DNA of 6,678 bases, taken from positions 1 through 6,678 of the forward strand of contig JANXAX010000143.1 in assembly GCA_025062175.1 (NCBI GenBank), written 5' to 3'. Shown one piece after another: positions 1 through 6,678 of the stretch (position 1 is the first letter of the stretch; each line of letters starts with the position of its first letter). The translations under genes and the position numbers were made by a program. This DNA is from Anaerolineae bacterium (GTDB lineage Bacteria > Chloroflexota > Anaerolineae > 4572-78 > NAK82). Under the pieces are notes generated by a model. It was not told the origin of the DNA. It worked only from the letters and a program-made list of their open reading frames with translations, and did no database searches.

Positions 1-111
1 AGACGATTACTTGACATAATATTTTCCTGCCACACTCAGTCGCCTTTCTGAAAGGTGCGGACGTGCTAGCCGATGGGGCGAGCATCAGTATAGAGATTCT
101 GGCAGAAACTG

Positions 112-1593
112 TCAATTATTTGTCCTGCGCAACACCTCCAGGATGCCCAGAGCTGCGGCGACGTGCAAATACATGCCCTGGACGAACAGGTTGTCGACGA
201 GATGGTGCACGCTCAGCGCAACCAGCATGCCGAGGATACCCGCCGCTATGGCGCGTTGCGCTCCCTGTGTCGTGCGCACCGCCTGCCAGCCGAGCCAAAA
301 GAGGGAGCCCCACAGCGCACCGTAGAGCAATAACCCCACAAGACCGGTCTCTGCTGCCACGTTGAGGTAGAAATTATGGGCATGCCCTAACGGGTCGCGC
401 CAGCGACCGATTGCGTAGAGGGGATAGACGACGGGATAGTTGCCCAGGCCGACTCCCAGCCAGAGATGGTCGCGCCACATATCCAGCGCTGCCTGCCAAT
501 GTGCCAGGCGCTCGATCACAGGGAAGTTGGCGTCGGTCACCTCAACAGTGGCGATATTGGCCGCCTGAGTCGGGGGGATCACCTCGGCAAAGCGCTGGGT
601 GATGCCTGGCGGAAGCAGTTCTGTTGCGCCTGACATGACCACCACAAACAAAGCCGCGATGAGGAATCCGAAGAGGATAGCAGCGCGTCCGCTTCGCACA
701 AGGCTGGTTGTGATAAGCGCCCCTAAGGCTCCCAGCCAGGCGCCGCGCGACTGGCTGGCATACAGTGCCACGCTGATGCCACCGCAGGTCACTGCTGCCA
801 GACCAACTAGCAGGATGTGACTCCACTGCGGTGCTCGCAGCCATATAGAAACGCGTCCCAGACCCCACAAGGAGATGCTGTACGCAAGCGGTAAGGTCAA
901 GCCCAGATAGCCAGCATAAGGATTGGGTTGCTGGAAAGTGCCATACGCGCGCAACATTTGCCCCTCAAAGATGAGAAATCCTTCCGGGCCGACCTGCATC
1001 CATGACTGGTAGATTCCCAAGACGGCCTGGGCGAGGGCCGCGACCAAGAAGACGGTCACTAACCAGGGGATGTGACGCTGACCCACAAGGGCAACGACGA
1101 ACAGATAAAGGGTCAGCATCTCCACCCACTTGGCCGTTTCGCTCAGGGCAGCGCCCAGAGACAACGCCTGGGTCCAAGAGAATAGACAGGTGGCCAGCCA
1201 CAGCAGCCAAGGCAACCCCAACGGCGCGGAGAGGATGATCTGCCTCTGGCTGGCCATGCGCAACAGCCAGGCAGCCAAGGTCAGCCCCAGCAATGCTTCC
1301 ATGCCACCAACGCGCATGCCACCCACCTGGATGCTCACCAGCGGGCTGAAGGGGATGACGGGGATGAGAAGAAACAAGCCGAGAACAGGGTGAAGCAGGA
1401 CCAGCAAAACCAGCAAGCTGCCGACGGTGAGAGGGACGGCGATGGGCAGCGGCAACCACGCCAGGGTGCCACCGAGGATCAGCACAGCACCAACCCGAAC
1501 CGCGTGATGGGTGATCCGACTGCGCAGCACGTTGCTCGCGCCTGGGAACTCGGGAATTGCCCTCAGCAGCCACACCATGTCATGGACGACCAT
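112..1593 (-). CDS. O-antigen ligase / Wzy-family polysaccharide ligase or polymerase (polytopic membrane protein)
   Basis: A 493-residue, very hydrophobic protein with roughly ten or more membrane segments. It belongs to the O-antigen ligase / Wzy_C superfamily, whose members transfer or polymerise lipid-linked glycans on the outer face of the cytoplasmic membrane. Visible motifs are RAYGTFQQPNPYAGYL (215-230), SRGAWLG (282-288), a large hydrophilic loop (about 323-405) containing WLGVGLGNYP (378-387), and GHAHNFYLNVAAETGLVG (403-420), the conserved His/Asn-containing segment before the last membrane helices. Length is normal for the family and the C terminus looks intact. The ATG at 1593 is chosen because GGGAGAG (1600-1606) lies 6 nt upstream; the next ATG (1578) has no ribosome site. 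It begins 3 nt after the stop of the upstream radical SAM remnant, so its translation may once have been coupled to that gene. If the host is Chloroflexota, which generally lack LPS, an exopolysaccharide or cell-wall glycan is a likelier substrate than O-antigen. Family is confident; the exact reaction (ligase or polymerase) is not resolvable. Confidence 0.88.
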   Translation of the reverse strand: MVVHDMVWLLRAIPEFPGASNVLRSRITHHAVRVGAVLILGGTLAWLPLPIAVPLTVGSLLVLLVLLHPVLGLFLLIPVIPFSPLVSIQVGGMRVGGMEALLGLTLAAWLLRMASQRQIILSAPLGLPWLLWLATCLFSWTQALSLGAALSETAKWVEMLTLYLFVVALVGQRHIPWLVTVFLVAALAQAVLGIYQSWMQVGPEGFLIFEGQMLRAYGTFQQPNPYAGYLGLTLPLAYSISLWGLGRVSIWLRAPQWSHILLVGLAAVTCGGISVALYASQSRGAWLGALGALITTSLVRSGRAAILFGFLIAALFVVVMSGATELLPPGITQRFAEVIPPTQAANIATVEVTDANFPVIERLAHWQAALDMWRDHLWLGVGLGNYPVVYPLYAIGRWRDPLGHAHNFYLNVAAETGLVGLLLYGALWGSLFWLGWQAVRTTQGAQRAIAAGILGMLVALSVHHLVDNLFVQGMYLHVAAALGILEVLRRTNN

Positions 1594-1596
1594 GCC

Positions 1597-2217
1597 TCAC
1601 TCTCCCAAGCCCCAGACATTGAGCAGACGCCGGCCGTTCACATGACGCCACGCGAGGGTGTACCGGTAGCTGACGTCGGCGCCGAAGCTGCCGAAGACTA
1701 TGCGTGGCAGGCGATGCAGCGGATGGCAGCTCAGTACGCGCAGGCCGCGGCGGACGATACTAAATGGACTATATGCACGACGACAGAAAGTGTCGTGCGC
1801 TTCTTCCAGCTCTTTAGGGGTCATGCGTTTGGGATAGAAGGTCAGGCGCGCCGTGTCGTAATAATAACGCCAGGGTTTGTCCATCAGGCGATTTTCGGCG
1901 CTCAGCTGTTCGCGAAAGGGGGTGCCCGGATACGGGGTCAGAATCGTTATGCTGAGGCTATTCAGGCCGCTCGCGCGCGCAAAGTCCCATGTGTTCACCG
2001 GCGTCTGGGGTGTGTCGTGATCAAAGCCGAAGACAAAGAGGCCCACCACGCTGATCTCATGCGCATGAATGCACTTGACCGTTTCCATATGTTGGGCGAT
2101 CTGGCCTTGGCTCTGGTCTCCCAGTTCGTGCCGGTTTGCCAGATTGACCGACTCAAAGCCATGAACACCTTATCCAAATTGCGCCAGGGCGAGCAGGTCC
2201 GGATCCTCGCTGATCAT
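1597..2217 (-). pseudogene. Remnant of a B12-binding-type radical SAM protein (C-terminal part, interrupted by a stop)
   Basis: Read in one frame from an ATG at 2217, the sequence gives MISEDPDLLALAQFG, then a TAA (2172-2170), then GVHGFESVN and an open stretch to the TGA at 1599-1597. From the ATG at 2088 this open stretch is 163 residues. It resembles the distal radical SAM barrel and C-terminal region of B12-binding radical SAM proteins: an EDPDLL segment, GFESVN, VVGLFVFGFDHDTP, LTPYPGTPFREQL, and a tail segment FYPKRMTPKELEEAH. The N-terminal B12-binding domain and the CxxxCxxC iron-sulfur motif are absent, because the msrP gene occupies the space directly upstream. Around the TAA the alignment also seems a residue or two short compared with the usual GC-x-GVFIGFESVN pattern. 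The ATG at 2088 has no convincing ribosome site. Without the cluster-binding cysteines, even a translated 163-residue product could not be a radical SAM enzyme. I infer a truncated, decaying gene. A sequencing error could explain the stop codon but not the missing N-terminal half. Confidence 0.78.
1600..1606 (-). promoter_or_regulatory. Ribosome binding site of the O-antigen ligase family gene
   Basis: The minus strand reads GGGAGAGTGAGGC before the ATG at 1593. GGGAGAG has a 6-nt spacer to the ATG and lies within the last codons of the radical SAM remnant. It favours this ATG over the one at 1578, which has no purine-rich tract upstream. Confidence 0.5.
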
Positions 2218-2219
2218 GT

Positions 2220-3263
2220 TCAGAAATATTGTCGCAAGTCCATCCCGCGATACAGGTCAGCGACCTGCTCGGCATAACCGTTGAAAGGCAATGTGGGACG
2301 ACGGCCGGACTCGCCGATGCGTTGCTCGCTGGCCTGCGACCAACGCGGATGGGGCACTTCAGGGTTCACATTCGCGTAGAAGCCATATTCATGAGGCGCG
2401 ACGGTGGACCACAAGGTGGCCGGCTGCTCCTCCACCAGCTCGATCTTCACAATCGACTTGATGCTCTTGAAGCCGTATTTCCACGGCACCACCAGGCGCA
2501 CCGGCGCACCATTCTGCACTGGCAAGGGGACGCCGTACAGCCCAGTGGCTAGGATCGTCAGCTCGTGCATCGCCTCGTCTAGGCGCAGGCCCTCCTGGTA
2601 GGGCCAGGGAAAGCCTGGCATACGCTGGCCAGGCATCTCCTCGGGCCGATAGACCGACTCGAAACGCACAAACCGCGCACTGCCCATCGGCTCCACTTCT
2701 TTAAGCAGCTGACTGAGAGGAAATCCCACCCATGGGATCACCATCGACCATGTCTCGACACAACGCATGCGATACACGCGCTCTTCCTGGGGGAACTTTT
2801 TAAGCAGGTCCTCCAGGTCGAAGGTGCGCGGACGGTGCACCAGGCCACCCACAGTGACCTCCCAGGGTGAGGTCTTGAAGTCCTTGGCCAACGCCGCTAC
2901 ACCTTGCTTGGACATCGTGAATTCGTAGAAATTGGTGTAGCCGGTCACCAGCTCGTAGGGTGTTAAAGGGTTGCCCAGCTCATCCTGTTGTGTCTGGGCA
3001 TTCGGTGTCATGGGCGTGGGCGTTTTATCCTCCTGCGTGGCGACGGGAGTCGGGGTGACGCTGGGTCTGGATGTGGCTGCGGTGGTCGTGGTCGCTGGTG
3101 GTGGCACCAGAGATTGTGCCTGGGAAACAGTGCACGCCGGCAGCAACGTCCCGGCGACCCAGACGCCTATCATTTTCATAAACTGACGGCGTGTGTGATA
3201 TATATGTTCAGGGGTGATTTCCGAGGGGTTGACCGATAGAAAACGGGACAAATTGCGAGACAC
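2220..3263 (-). CDS. msrP: MsrP (YedY)-type molybdopterin-dependent methionine sulfoxide reductase catalytic subunit
   Basis: A 347-residue member of the sulfite-oxidase fold, close to E. coli MsrP/YedY, which reduces methionine sulfoxide in exported proteins using Mo-molybdopterin. The N terminus carries [17 protein letters not shown] (17-33), a twin-arginine motif (R25-R26) before a short hydrophobic segment ending in LLPAC (40-44). That looks like a lipobox, so the enzyme may be a Tat-exported lipoprotein. A Thr/Pro/Gln-rich linker follows (about 53-95), then the catalytic domain with TGYTNFYEF (107-115), [20 protein letters not shown] (164-183) including the molybdenum-ligating Cys168, YRPEEMPGQ (205-213), [20 protein letters not shown] (250-269), YGFYANVNP (293-301) and the typical C-terminal [11 protein letters not shown]. 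The GTG start is chosen because AGGAG (3276-3272) lies 8 nt upstream and because later ATGs fall after the twin arginines. It lies 61 nt downstream of the permease gene. No MsrQ (YedZ) haem partner is visible, so the electron donor is unknown; function in methionine sulfoxide repair is inferred from family. Confidence 0.92.
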   Translation of the reverse strand: MSRNLSRFLSVNPSEITPEHIYHTRRQFMKMIGVWVAGTLLPACTVSQAQSLVPPPATTTTAATSRPSVTPTPVATQEDKTPTPMTPNAQTQQDELGNPLTPYELVTGYTNFYEFTMSKQGVAALAKDFKTSPWEVTVGGLVHRPRTFDLEDLLKKFPQEERVYRMRCVETWSMVIPWVGFPLSQLLKEVEPMGSARFVRFESVYRPEEMPGQRMPGFPWPYQEGLRLDEAMHELTILATGLYGVPLPVQNGAPVRLVVPWKYGFKSIKSIVKIELVEEQPATLWSTVAPHEYGFYANVNPEVPHPRWSQASEQRIGESGRRPTLPFNGYAEQVADLYRGMDLRQYF

Positions 3264-3271
3264 GTATTATT

Positions 3272-3276
3272 CTCCT
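3272..3276 (-). promoter_or_regulatory. Ribosome binding site of msrP, deciding a GTG start
   Basis: The minus strand reads TTAGGAGAATAATAC before GTG at 3263. AGGAG with an 8-nt spacer is a strong Shine-Dalgarno match. It supports GTG as the initiation codon, since the first ATG codons in this frame lie after the twin-arginine motif. Confidence 0.7.
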
Positions 3277-3324
3277 AATTACAAACCTTCTAGACAGCCA
3301 GCTGTAATCGGCACTCTTGACGCT

Positions 3325-4281
3325 TTATACAGCTTCTTCGCGCATGTAAGGGATGCCCAGTGCGGCCGGTGCACCGACGCGCTTGCGAAATGCCTCCCAC
3401 CAGGTGATCAATACGAGTACGATAATAGTGAACGCATAGGGCAACATGTTCAAGAACGCTGCTGGGATGGTGGTGCCGGCTGCCTGCAAGCGGAATTGGA
3501 CGGCGTTGACCCCACCGAACAGCAGCGCGCCCACCACTGCGCGCGCCGGATCCCATGTCGCAAAGATGACCAAGGCGATGGCAATCCAGCCCCGCCCGCT
3601 GGTCAGGTTCTCGGTCCAGCCCGGCGTGTAAGCCAGCGAGAGGTGGGCACCACCGAGTCCCACGAGCATGCCACCCAGGATGGTGTAAAAGTAGCGCAGG
3701 CCGGAGACATTGAGGCCCATTGCGTCGGCCGTGTGCGGACTCTCGCCCACTGCGCGTAGATGCAGGCCCGGTCGCGTCTTGTAGAGGATGAACCATGTCA
3801 GGGGCACGAGCAGATACATGCCGTACACCAGGATATCCTGGCGGAACATTGCGTCGCCGAACAAGGGGATCTCGCTCAACAAGGGCAGGGTGATCTTCTC
3901 GAAGCGGGGACCAACTTGGCCTACCAACGGTTGCCCACCCGGCCCCAGCCGCTGTCCTAGGAAGCTGGCCAATCCGGAGCCAAAGATGGTCAAGGCCAAT
4001 CCCGAGACGACCTGGTCGGCGCGCAGGGTGATAGTCAGGAAGGCGTGGATCAATGCCAACATCCCGCCGACCGTGATCGCTGTGATCACCCCGACCCAGA
4101 CACTGCCGGTGTGGAAGGCAGCCGCGAAAGCACTCACCGCGCCCATGATCATCATCCCCTCCACACCCAGGTTGAGGATACCAGAGCGCTCGGTCAGAAT
4201 TTCCCCGATGGTGGCGTAGAGCAACGACGTGCCGGCACGGATGGTGATGGTCAGAATCGAGATGAACAGTGCCACATCCAT
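3325..4281 (-). CDS. ABC importer permease, second subunit (nucleoside / simple-sugar type, NupQ/YufQ-like)
   Basis: A 318-residue integral membrane protein of the BPD_transp_2 permease family. It would form half of the transmembrane channel of a nucleoside or simple-sugar importer. Family hallmarks are ERSGILNLGVEGMMIMGA (31-48), ADQVVSGLALTIFGSGL (88-104), the cytoplasmic coupling region TRPGLHLRAVGESPHTADAMGL's core LRAVGESPHTADAMG (175-189), and a late GRGWIAIALVIFATWDP (229-245). About eight to ten membrane segments are expected, and the length matches NupQ/YufQ. The ATG at 4281 follows the upstream permease stop by 6 nt. A purine-rich GAGGGG (4291-4296) lies 9 nt upstream and overlaps the end of the upstream gene, which suggests translational coupling. 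Its partner permease and the ATPase lie upstream in the same operon. The family is clear; the transported nucleoside or sugar cannot be read from the sequence. Confidence 0.92.
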   Translation of the reverse strand: MDVALFISILTITIRAGTSLLYATIGEILTERSGILNLGVEGMMIMGAVSAFAAAFHTGSVWVGVITAITVGGMLALIHAFLTITLRADQVVSGLALTIFGSGLASFLGQRLGPGGQPLVGQVGPRFEKITLPLLSEIPLFGDAMFRQDILVYGMYLLVPLTWFILYKTRPGLHLRAVGESPHTADAMGLNVSGLRYFYTILGGMLVGLGGAHLSLAYTPGWTENLTSGRGWIAIALVIFATWDPARAVVGALLFGGVNAVQFRLQAAGTTIPAAFLNMLPYAFTIIVLVLITWWEAFRKRVGAPAALGIPYMREEAV

Positions 4282-4287
4282 AGCGTG

Positions 4288-5421
4288 TCACCCCTCTTGG
4301 GCCACTTGCACGACCTCGGCGGGCAGGCGACGCACGATGCGCAGCCGATAGCGCGTCAGGATGTTGCCGCCCAACATACAGAAGAGGATGGCGCCTTGCA
4401 ATACCAAGGCCATCGCCGCAGGAAGGCCCATCGTGATTTGAATCTGATCTCCGCCCACCAGTAGAGCGGCCAACAGGAAAGCGACCACCACCACGCCCCA
4501 CGGATTCAGCCGGGCGAGCCAGGCGACAATGATAGCGGTGAAGCCATAGCCAACCGCCAACCCGTGCTGCAAGCGGTGGGAGATGCCGGCCACCTCGGCC
4601 ATGCCGGCCAGGCCAGCCAACCCTCCCGAAAGGAACATCACCAATATAATGTTGCGCGCGATGTCGATGCCGGCATAGCGCGCCGCGACGGGGTTCTCGC
4701 CGATCAGACGGATCTCATAACCCCAGCGGGTGCGGCTCAGCACTAGCCAGATGAAGATGGCCGCTAAGATGGCAAACACCAGGCCTAAATGCACCCGGCC
4801 AAACAGACGTGGCAACCAGGTGAACGTGGCAAACTGGGCCGTGCCGGGAAAGCCGAACCCCTTTGGATCTTTCCAGGGACCATAGTAGAGGTGCTGCAGC
4901 CAGAGGATAGCAATGTAGTTCAACATCAAGGTGGTGATGATCTCATTGACCCGGACGTATGCCTTTAACAGGCCAGGTAAGATGCCCCACGCCGCTCCAG
5001 CGGCGATGCCGGCCAGTGCCATCAGTGGCAGGAACACCCAGCGCGGTAGCCACGGCGCCATGTCGGGCAGCCAGAGCGCGACCGCCCCGGCGGCAAAGCC
5101 ACCCATCACCAGCTGGCCCTCGGCGCCGATGTTCCAAAACAACATACGAAAGGCGATCGAGACGGCCAGGCCGCAGAGCATCAACGGGGTCGCTTTGACC
5201 AGCGTCTCGGTCAGGGCATAGAAGTCCCCCTCGATCCACTGTGCTGGCGTGCCGAACGCCCCTTCGAGCATAGCCGTATAGGTGCGCCATGGGTCGGCGC
5301 CGACCGCCTGCAGCAAGACGGCGCCAAATGCCAGCGCCAATAGCAGTGACCCCACCGGCACCAGAAATGCCGTAAGCTGGGATTCCTCTAAACGCTTCTC
5401 CAACCTTAATGCGAACGGCAT
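4288..5421 (-). CDS. ABC importer permease, first subunit (nucleoside / simple-sugar type, NupP/YufP-like)
   Basis: A 377-residue polytopic permease of the same BPD_transp_2 family as the next gene and its likely heterodimer partner. Hallmarks are FWNIGAEGQLVMGGFAA (95-111), VNEIITTLMLNYIA (158-171), YEIRLIGENPVAARYAGID (235-253) as the cytoplasmic loop that contacts the ATPase, and LAGLAGMAEVAG (268-279). VNEIITTLMLNYIA is especially typical of the NupP/YufP branch rather than of ribose (RbsC) permeases. A short charged N-terminal extension (LRLEKRLEES) precedes the first membrane helix, as in relatives. The ATG at 5421 is the only plausible start between the upstream in-frame stop (5466-5464) and the first helix, but its ribosome site is weak (GGGAA about 7 nt upstream). 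It lies 78 nt after the ATPase gene. The end, VVQVAQEG, is a hydrophilic cytoplasmic tail. Confidence 0.92.
   Translation of the reverse strand: MPFALRLEKRLEESQLTAFLVPVGSLLLALAFGAVLLQAVGADPWRTYTAMLEGAFGTPAQWIEGDFYALTETLVKATPLMLCGLAVSIAFRMLFWNIGAEGQLVMGGFAAGAVALWLPDMAPWLPRWVFLPLMALAGIAAGAAWGILPGLLKAYVRVNEIITTLMLNYIAILWLQHLYYGPWKDPKGFGFPGTAQFATFTWLPRLFGRVHLGLVFAILAAIFIWLVLSRTRWGYEIRLIGENPVAARYAGIDIARNIILVMFLSGGLAGLAGMAEVAGISHRLQHGLAVGYGFTAIIVAWLARLNPWGVVVVAFLLAALLVGGDQIQITMGLPAAMALVLQGAILFCMLGGNILTRYRLRIVRRLPAEVVQVAQEG
4291..4296 (-). promoter_or_regulatory. Ribosome binding site of the second permease, inside the end of the first permease gene
   Basis: The minus strand reads AAGAGGGGTGACACGCT before the ATG at 4281. 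GAGGGG sits 9 nt upstream of that ATG, immediately before the TGA of the first permease. Terminating ribosomes would therefore be placed to reinitiate on the second permease, which fits subunits needed in equal amounts. Confidence 0.55.
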
Positions 5422-5499
5422 ACTACGTTCCCAACGCGCATCCGGGTGCAGAATGACCCATTTCTAAACCGAGGCAAGAGATACAGCCGCCGCGATTTT

Positions 5500-6678
5500 T
5501 CACCGTTCCTGTCCTTTTGGCGCATCGCCGCCCGCCGGCGCAGGGGGCATATGTTGCTCCCCGGCCATCATCAACCCCAGCTGCTCGATGTTGGCCGAGG
5601 CAGCGTCCACCACCCCCATGATCCGTCCTTCATACATGACGGCGATGCGGTCAGCCAGGGCCAGCAGCTCCTCCAGGTCCTCCGAGATCAGCAGGATGGC
5701 CGCCCCTTGGGCGCGTTGTTCGAGCAAGGTGCGGTGCACCGCCTCAGTGGCGCCCACATCCAGGCCACGGGTGGGATGGATGGCGATCAAAATGCGGCGG
5801 TGGTCGGCGGCGAAGTCGCGGCTGGCAGTGATCTCCCGCGCCAGGATGGTCTTCTGCAGGTTGCCGCCGGAAAGGGTGCGCACCGGCGACATCGGCGTCG
5901 GCGTGACAATCTGGAATGCCTGAATGAGTTGACGTGCAAAGTTCATGATCGCGCGCCGCGACAGGAAAGGTCCATTGGCGAGTGGCTCGCGGCGGTAGGC
6001 TTTCATGATCAGATTGTCGCTGACCGGCAGATTGCCGGCCAAACCCATGCCCAAGCGGTCACCGGGGATGTGACTGACGCCTGCTTCGATGAAGCGCAGC
6101 GGCGGCTGGTTGGTGAGGTCCTGGCCACGCACTAGGACGCGCCCGCGCGTCACCGGCCGCAAGCCGGTGACCACCTCGGCCAGCTCGCTCTGACCGTTGC
6201 CCGCCACGCCGGCGATGCCCAGGATCTCGCCGCTGCACACCTGCAAGGACACCCCGCGCAGCGCGGGTAACCCGCGGTCGTTGAGCGCCTCGACCTGTTC
6301 GATCTCCATGACAGGTGGTTCGCCGTCTCTGCACACCACGCCAGCTGGCTTCTCCAGGCGAAAGAGCACCTCACGGCCCACCATCAGCCGCGCCAGTTCG
6401 GCTTTGTTGGTGGCTGCCGTGTCCAACGTGGCGATGTTGCGTCCGGCGCGCAACACCGTCACGCGGTCGGAAAAGGCAATCACCTCGTCCAGCTTGTGGG
6501 TGATGAAGATGATCGCCTTGCCTTCCTCGGCCATGCGGCGCAAGGTGCGCCCCAGCTGCTCCGACTCCTGGGGCGTCAACACCGCCGTCGGCTCGTCCAG
6601 GATGAGCACCTCGGCGCCGCGGTAGAGCAGCTTGATGATCTCGACGCGCTGTTGCTCACCCACCGACAGCTGCCAGAT
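5500..6678 (-). CDS. ABC importer ATPase with two nucleotide-binding domains (NupO/YufO-like), partial: N terminus outside the window
   Basis: The last 392 codons of a tandem-domain ATPase that energises the importer formed with the two downstream permeases. The frame is open to the edge, where it reads IWQLSVGEQQRVEI, the signature motif of domain 1, so the start, first Walker A and Q-loop (about 120-140 residues) lie beyond 6678. A GTG at 6663 is inside the signature and is not the start. Visible residues, numbered from the edge: Walker B VLILDEPT (24-31), H-loop IIFITHKLDEV (56-66), then domain 2 with GVAGNGQSE (157-165), LSGGNLQKTILAREI (269-283) and IAIHPTRGLDVGA (298-310). The second domain's Walker A lacks the usual Lys and its H-loop position reads ISEDLEE, both normal for this family, so domain 1 is expected to carry the ATPase activity. 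An extra stretch, about TASRDFAADHRR, precedes the second Walker B region. The C terminus has a short Pro/Ala/Gly-rich tail. A substrate-binding lipoprotein gene is expected upstream. Confidence 0.93.
   Translation of the reverse strand: MWQLSVGEQQRVEIIKLLYRGAEVLILDEPTAVLTPQESEQLGRTLRRMAEEGKAIIFITHKLDEVIAFSDRVTVLRAGRNIATLDTAATNKAELARLMVGREVLFRLEKPAGVVCRDGEPPVMEIEQVEALNDRGLPALRGVSLQVCSGEILGIAGVAGNGQSELAEVVTGLRPVTRGRVLVRGQDLTNQPPLRFIEAGVSHIPGDRLGMGLAGNLPVSDNLIMKAYRREPLANGPFLSRRAIMNFARQLIQAFQIVTPTPMSPVRTLSGGNLQKTILAREITASRDFAADHRRILIAIHPTRGLDVGATEAVHRTLLEQRAQGAAILLISEDLEELLALADRIAVMYEGRIMGVVDAASANIEQLGLMMAGEQHMPPAPAGGDAPKGQER

Noticed and set aside
11..39. TTGACA at 11-16 as a plus-strand promoter -35 box
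   Set aside because: No -10-like hexamer lies 16-18 nt downstream and no plus-strand gene follows; the plus-strand frames here are shadows of the ligase gene.
41..57. Hairpin CGCCTTT-CTG-AAAGGTG downstream of the ligase gene as a terminator
   Set aside because: The stem is only about 7 bp including a G-T pair, and no T-tract follows it on the minus strand, so an intrinsic terminator is not supported.
1390..2277. Long plus-strand open frame of 295 codons
   Set aside because: It lies antisense to the ligase start, the radical SAM remnant and the msrP end, has low-complexity Gln/Ala/Arg composition and resembles no family. The minus-strand frames carry recognisable motifs.
3278..3308. Inverted repeat ATTACA/TGTAAT next to the msrP ribosome site, and TGTAAT as a possible -10 box
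   Set aside because: Six-bp arms with a 19-nt loop are expected by chance, and no good -35 box lies at the proper distance, so neither an operator nor a promoter can be claimed.
3290..4501. Long minus-strand open frame of 403 codons overlapping both permeases
   Set aside because: Its translation is rich in Arg, Gly, His and Pro with no family motifs, typical of an out-of-frame reading of high-GC coding DNA; the overlapping permease frames are unambiguous.
5422..5499. Promoter in the 78-nt gap between the ATPase and first permease (TTGCCT, 16-nt spacer, CATTCT)
   Set aside because: The -10 match is poor and the gap lies inside a subunit operon where an internal promoter is not needed.

Overview
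This is a moderately high-GC bacterial window with tightly packed genes. Everything I can support as coding lies on the minus strand, so genes are read from the right edge (6678) to the left (1). Three things suggest Chloroflexota (Anaerolineae-like): a Thr/Pro-rich linker behind an export signal, a polysaccharide ligase/polymerase-family protein, and a BMP/Nup-type nucleoside-family ABC importer. There is no rRNA or other marker gene here, so the taxonomic guess is only moderate.

Region 1 (6678 to 3325) is the distal part of an ABC importer operon of the nucleoside / CUT2-like sugar class (relatives: Bacillus NupOPQ, also called YufOPQ). It holds a duplicated-domain ATPase that runs off the right edge, then permease 1 and permease 2. 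The two permeases are only 6 nt apart and look translationally coupled. The substrate-binding lipoprotein and the first Walker A motif of the ATPase are expected beyond 6678.

Region 2 (3263 to 2220) is a complete MsrP (YedY)-type molybdopterin oxidoreductase catalytic subunit. It has a Tat signal with a lipobox-like Cys, a long Thr/Pro-rich linker and the molybdenum-ligating Cys. It starts at GTG behind a good Shine-Dalgarno sequence. No MsrQ haem-membrane partner is present in the window.

Region 3 (about 2217 to 1597) is a decayed remnant of a B12-binding-type radical SAM protein. Only the C-terminal part survives, it begins directly at the end of the MsrP gene, and an in-frame TAA interrupts it. 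Region 4 (1593 to 112) is an intact O-antigen ligase / Wzy-family polytopic membrane protein starting 3 nt after the remnant's stop codon. Bases 1-111 contain no gene; the only structure there is a short hairpin (41-57) without a T-tract.

The importer, the protein-repair or redox enzyme and the glycan ligase do not form one obvious pathway. They look like adjacent, co-directional units, with a recombination or deletion scar between msrP and the radical SAM remnant. I see no CRISPR array, mobile element, tRNA or rRNA. I do not see strong evidence for an undescribed system; the most notable items are the msrP/radical-SAM junction and the unusual tethered-looking MsrP.
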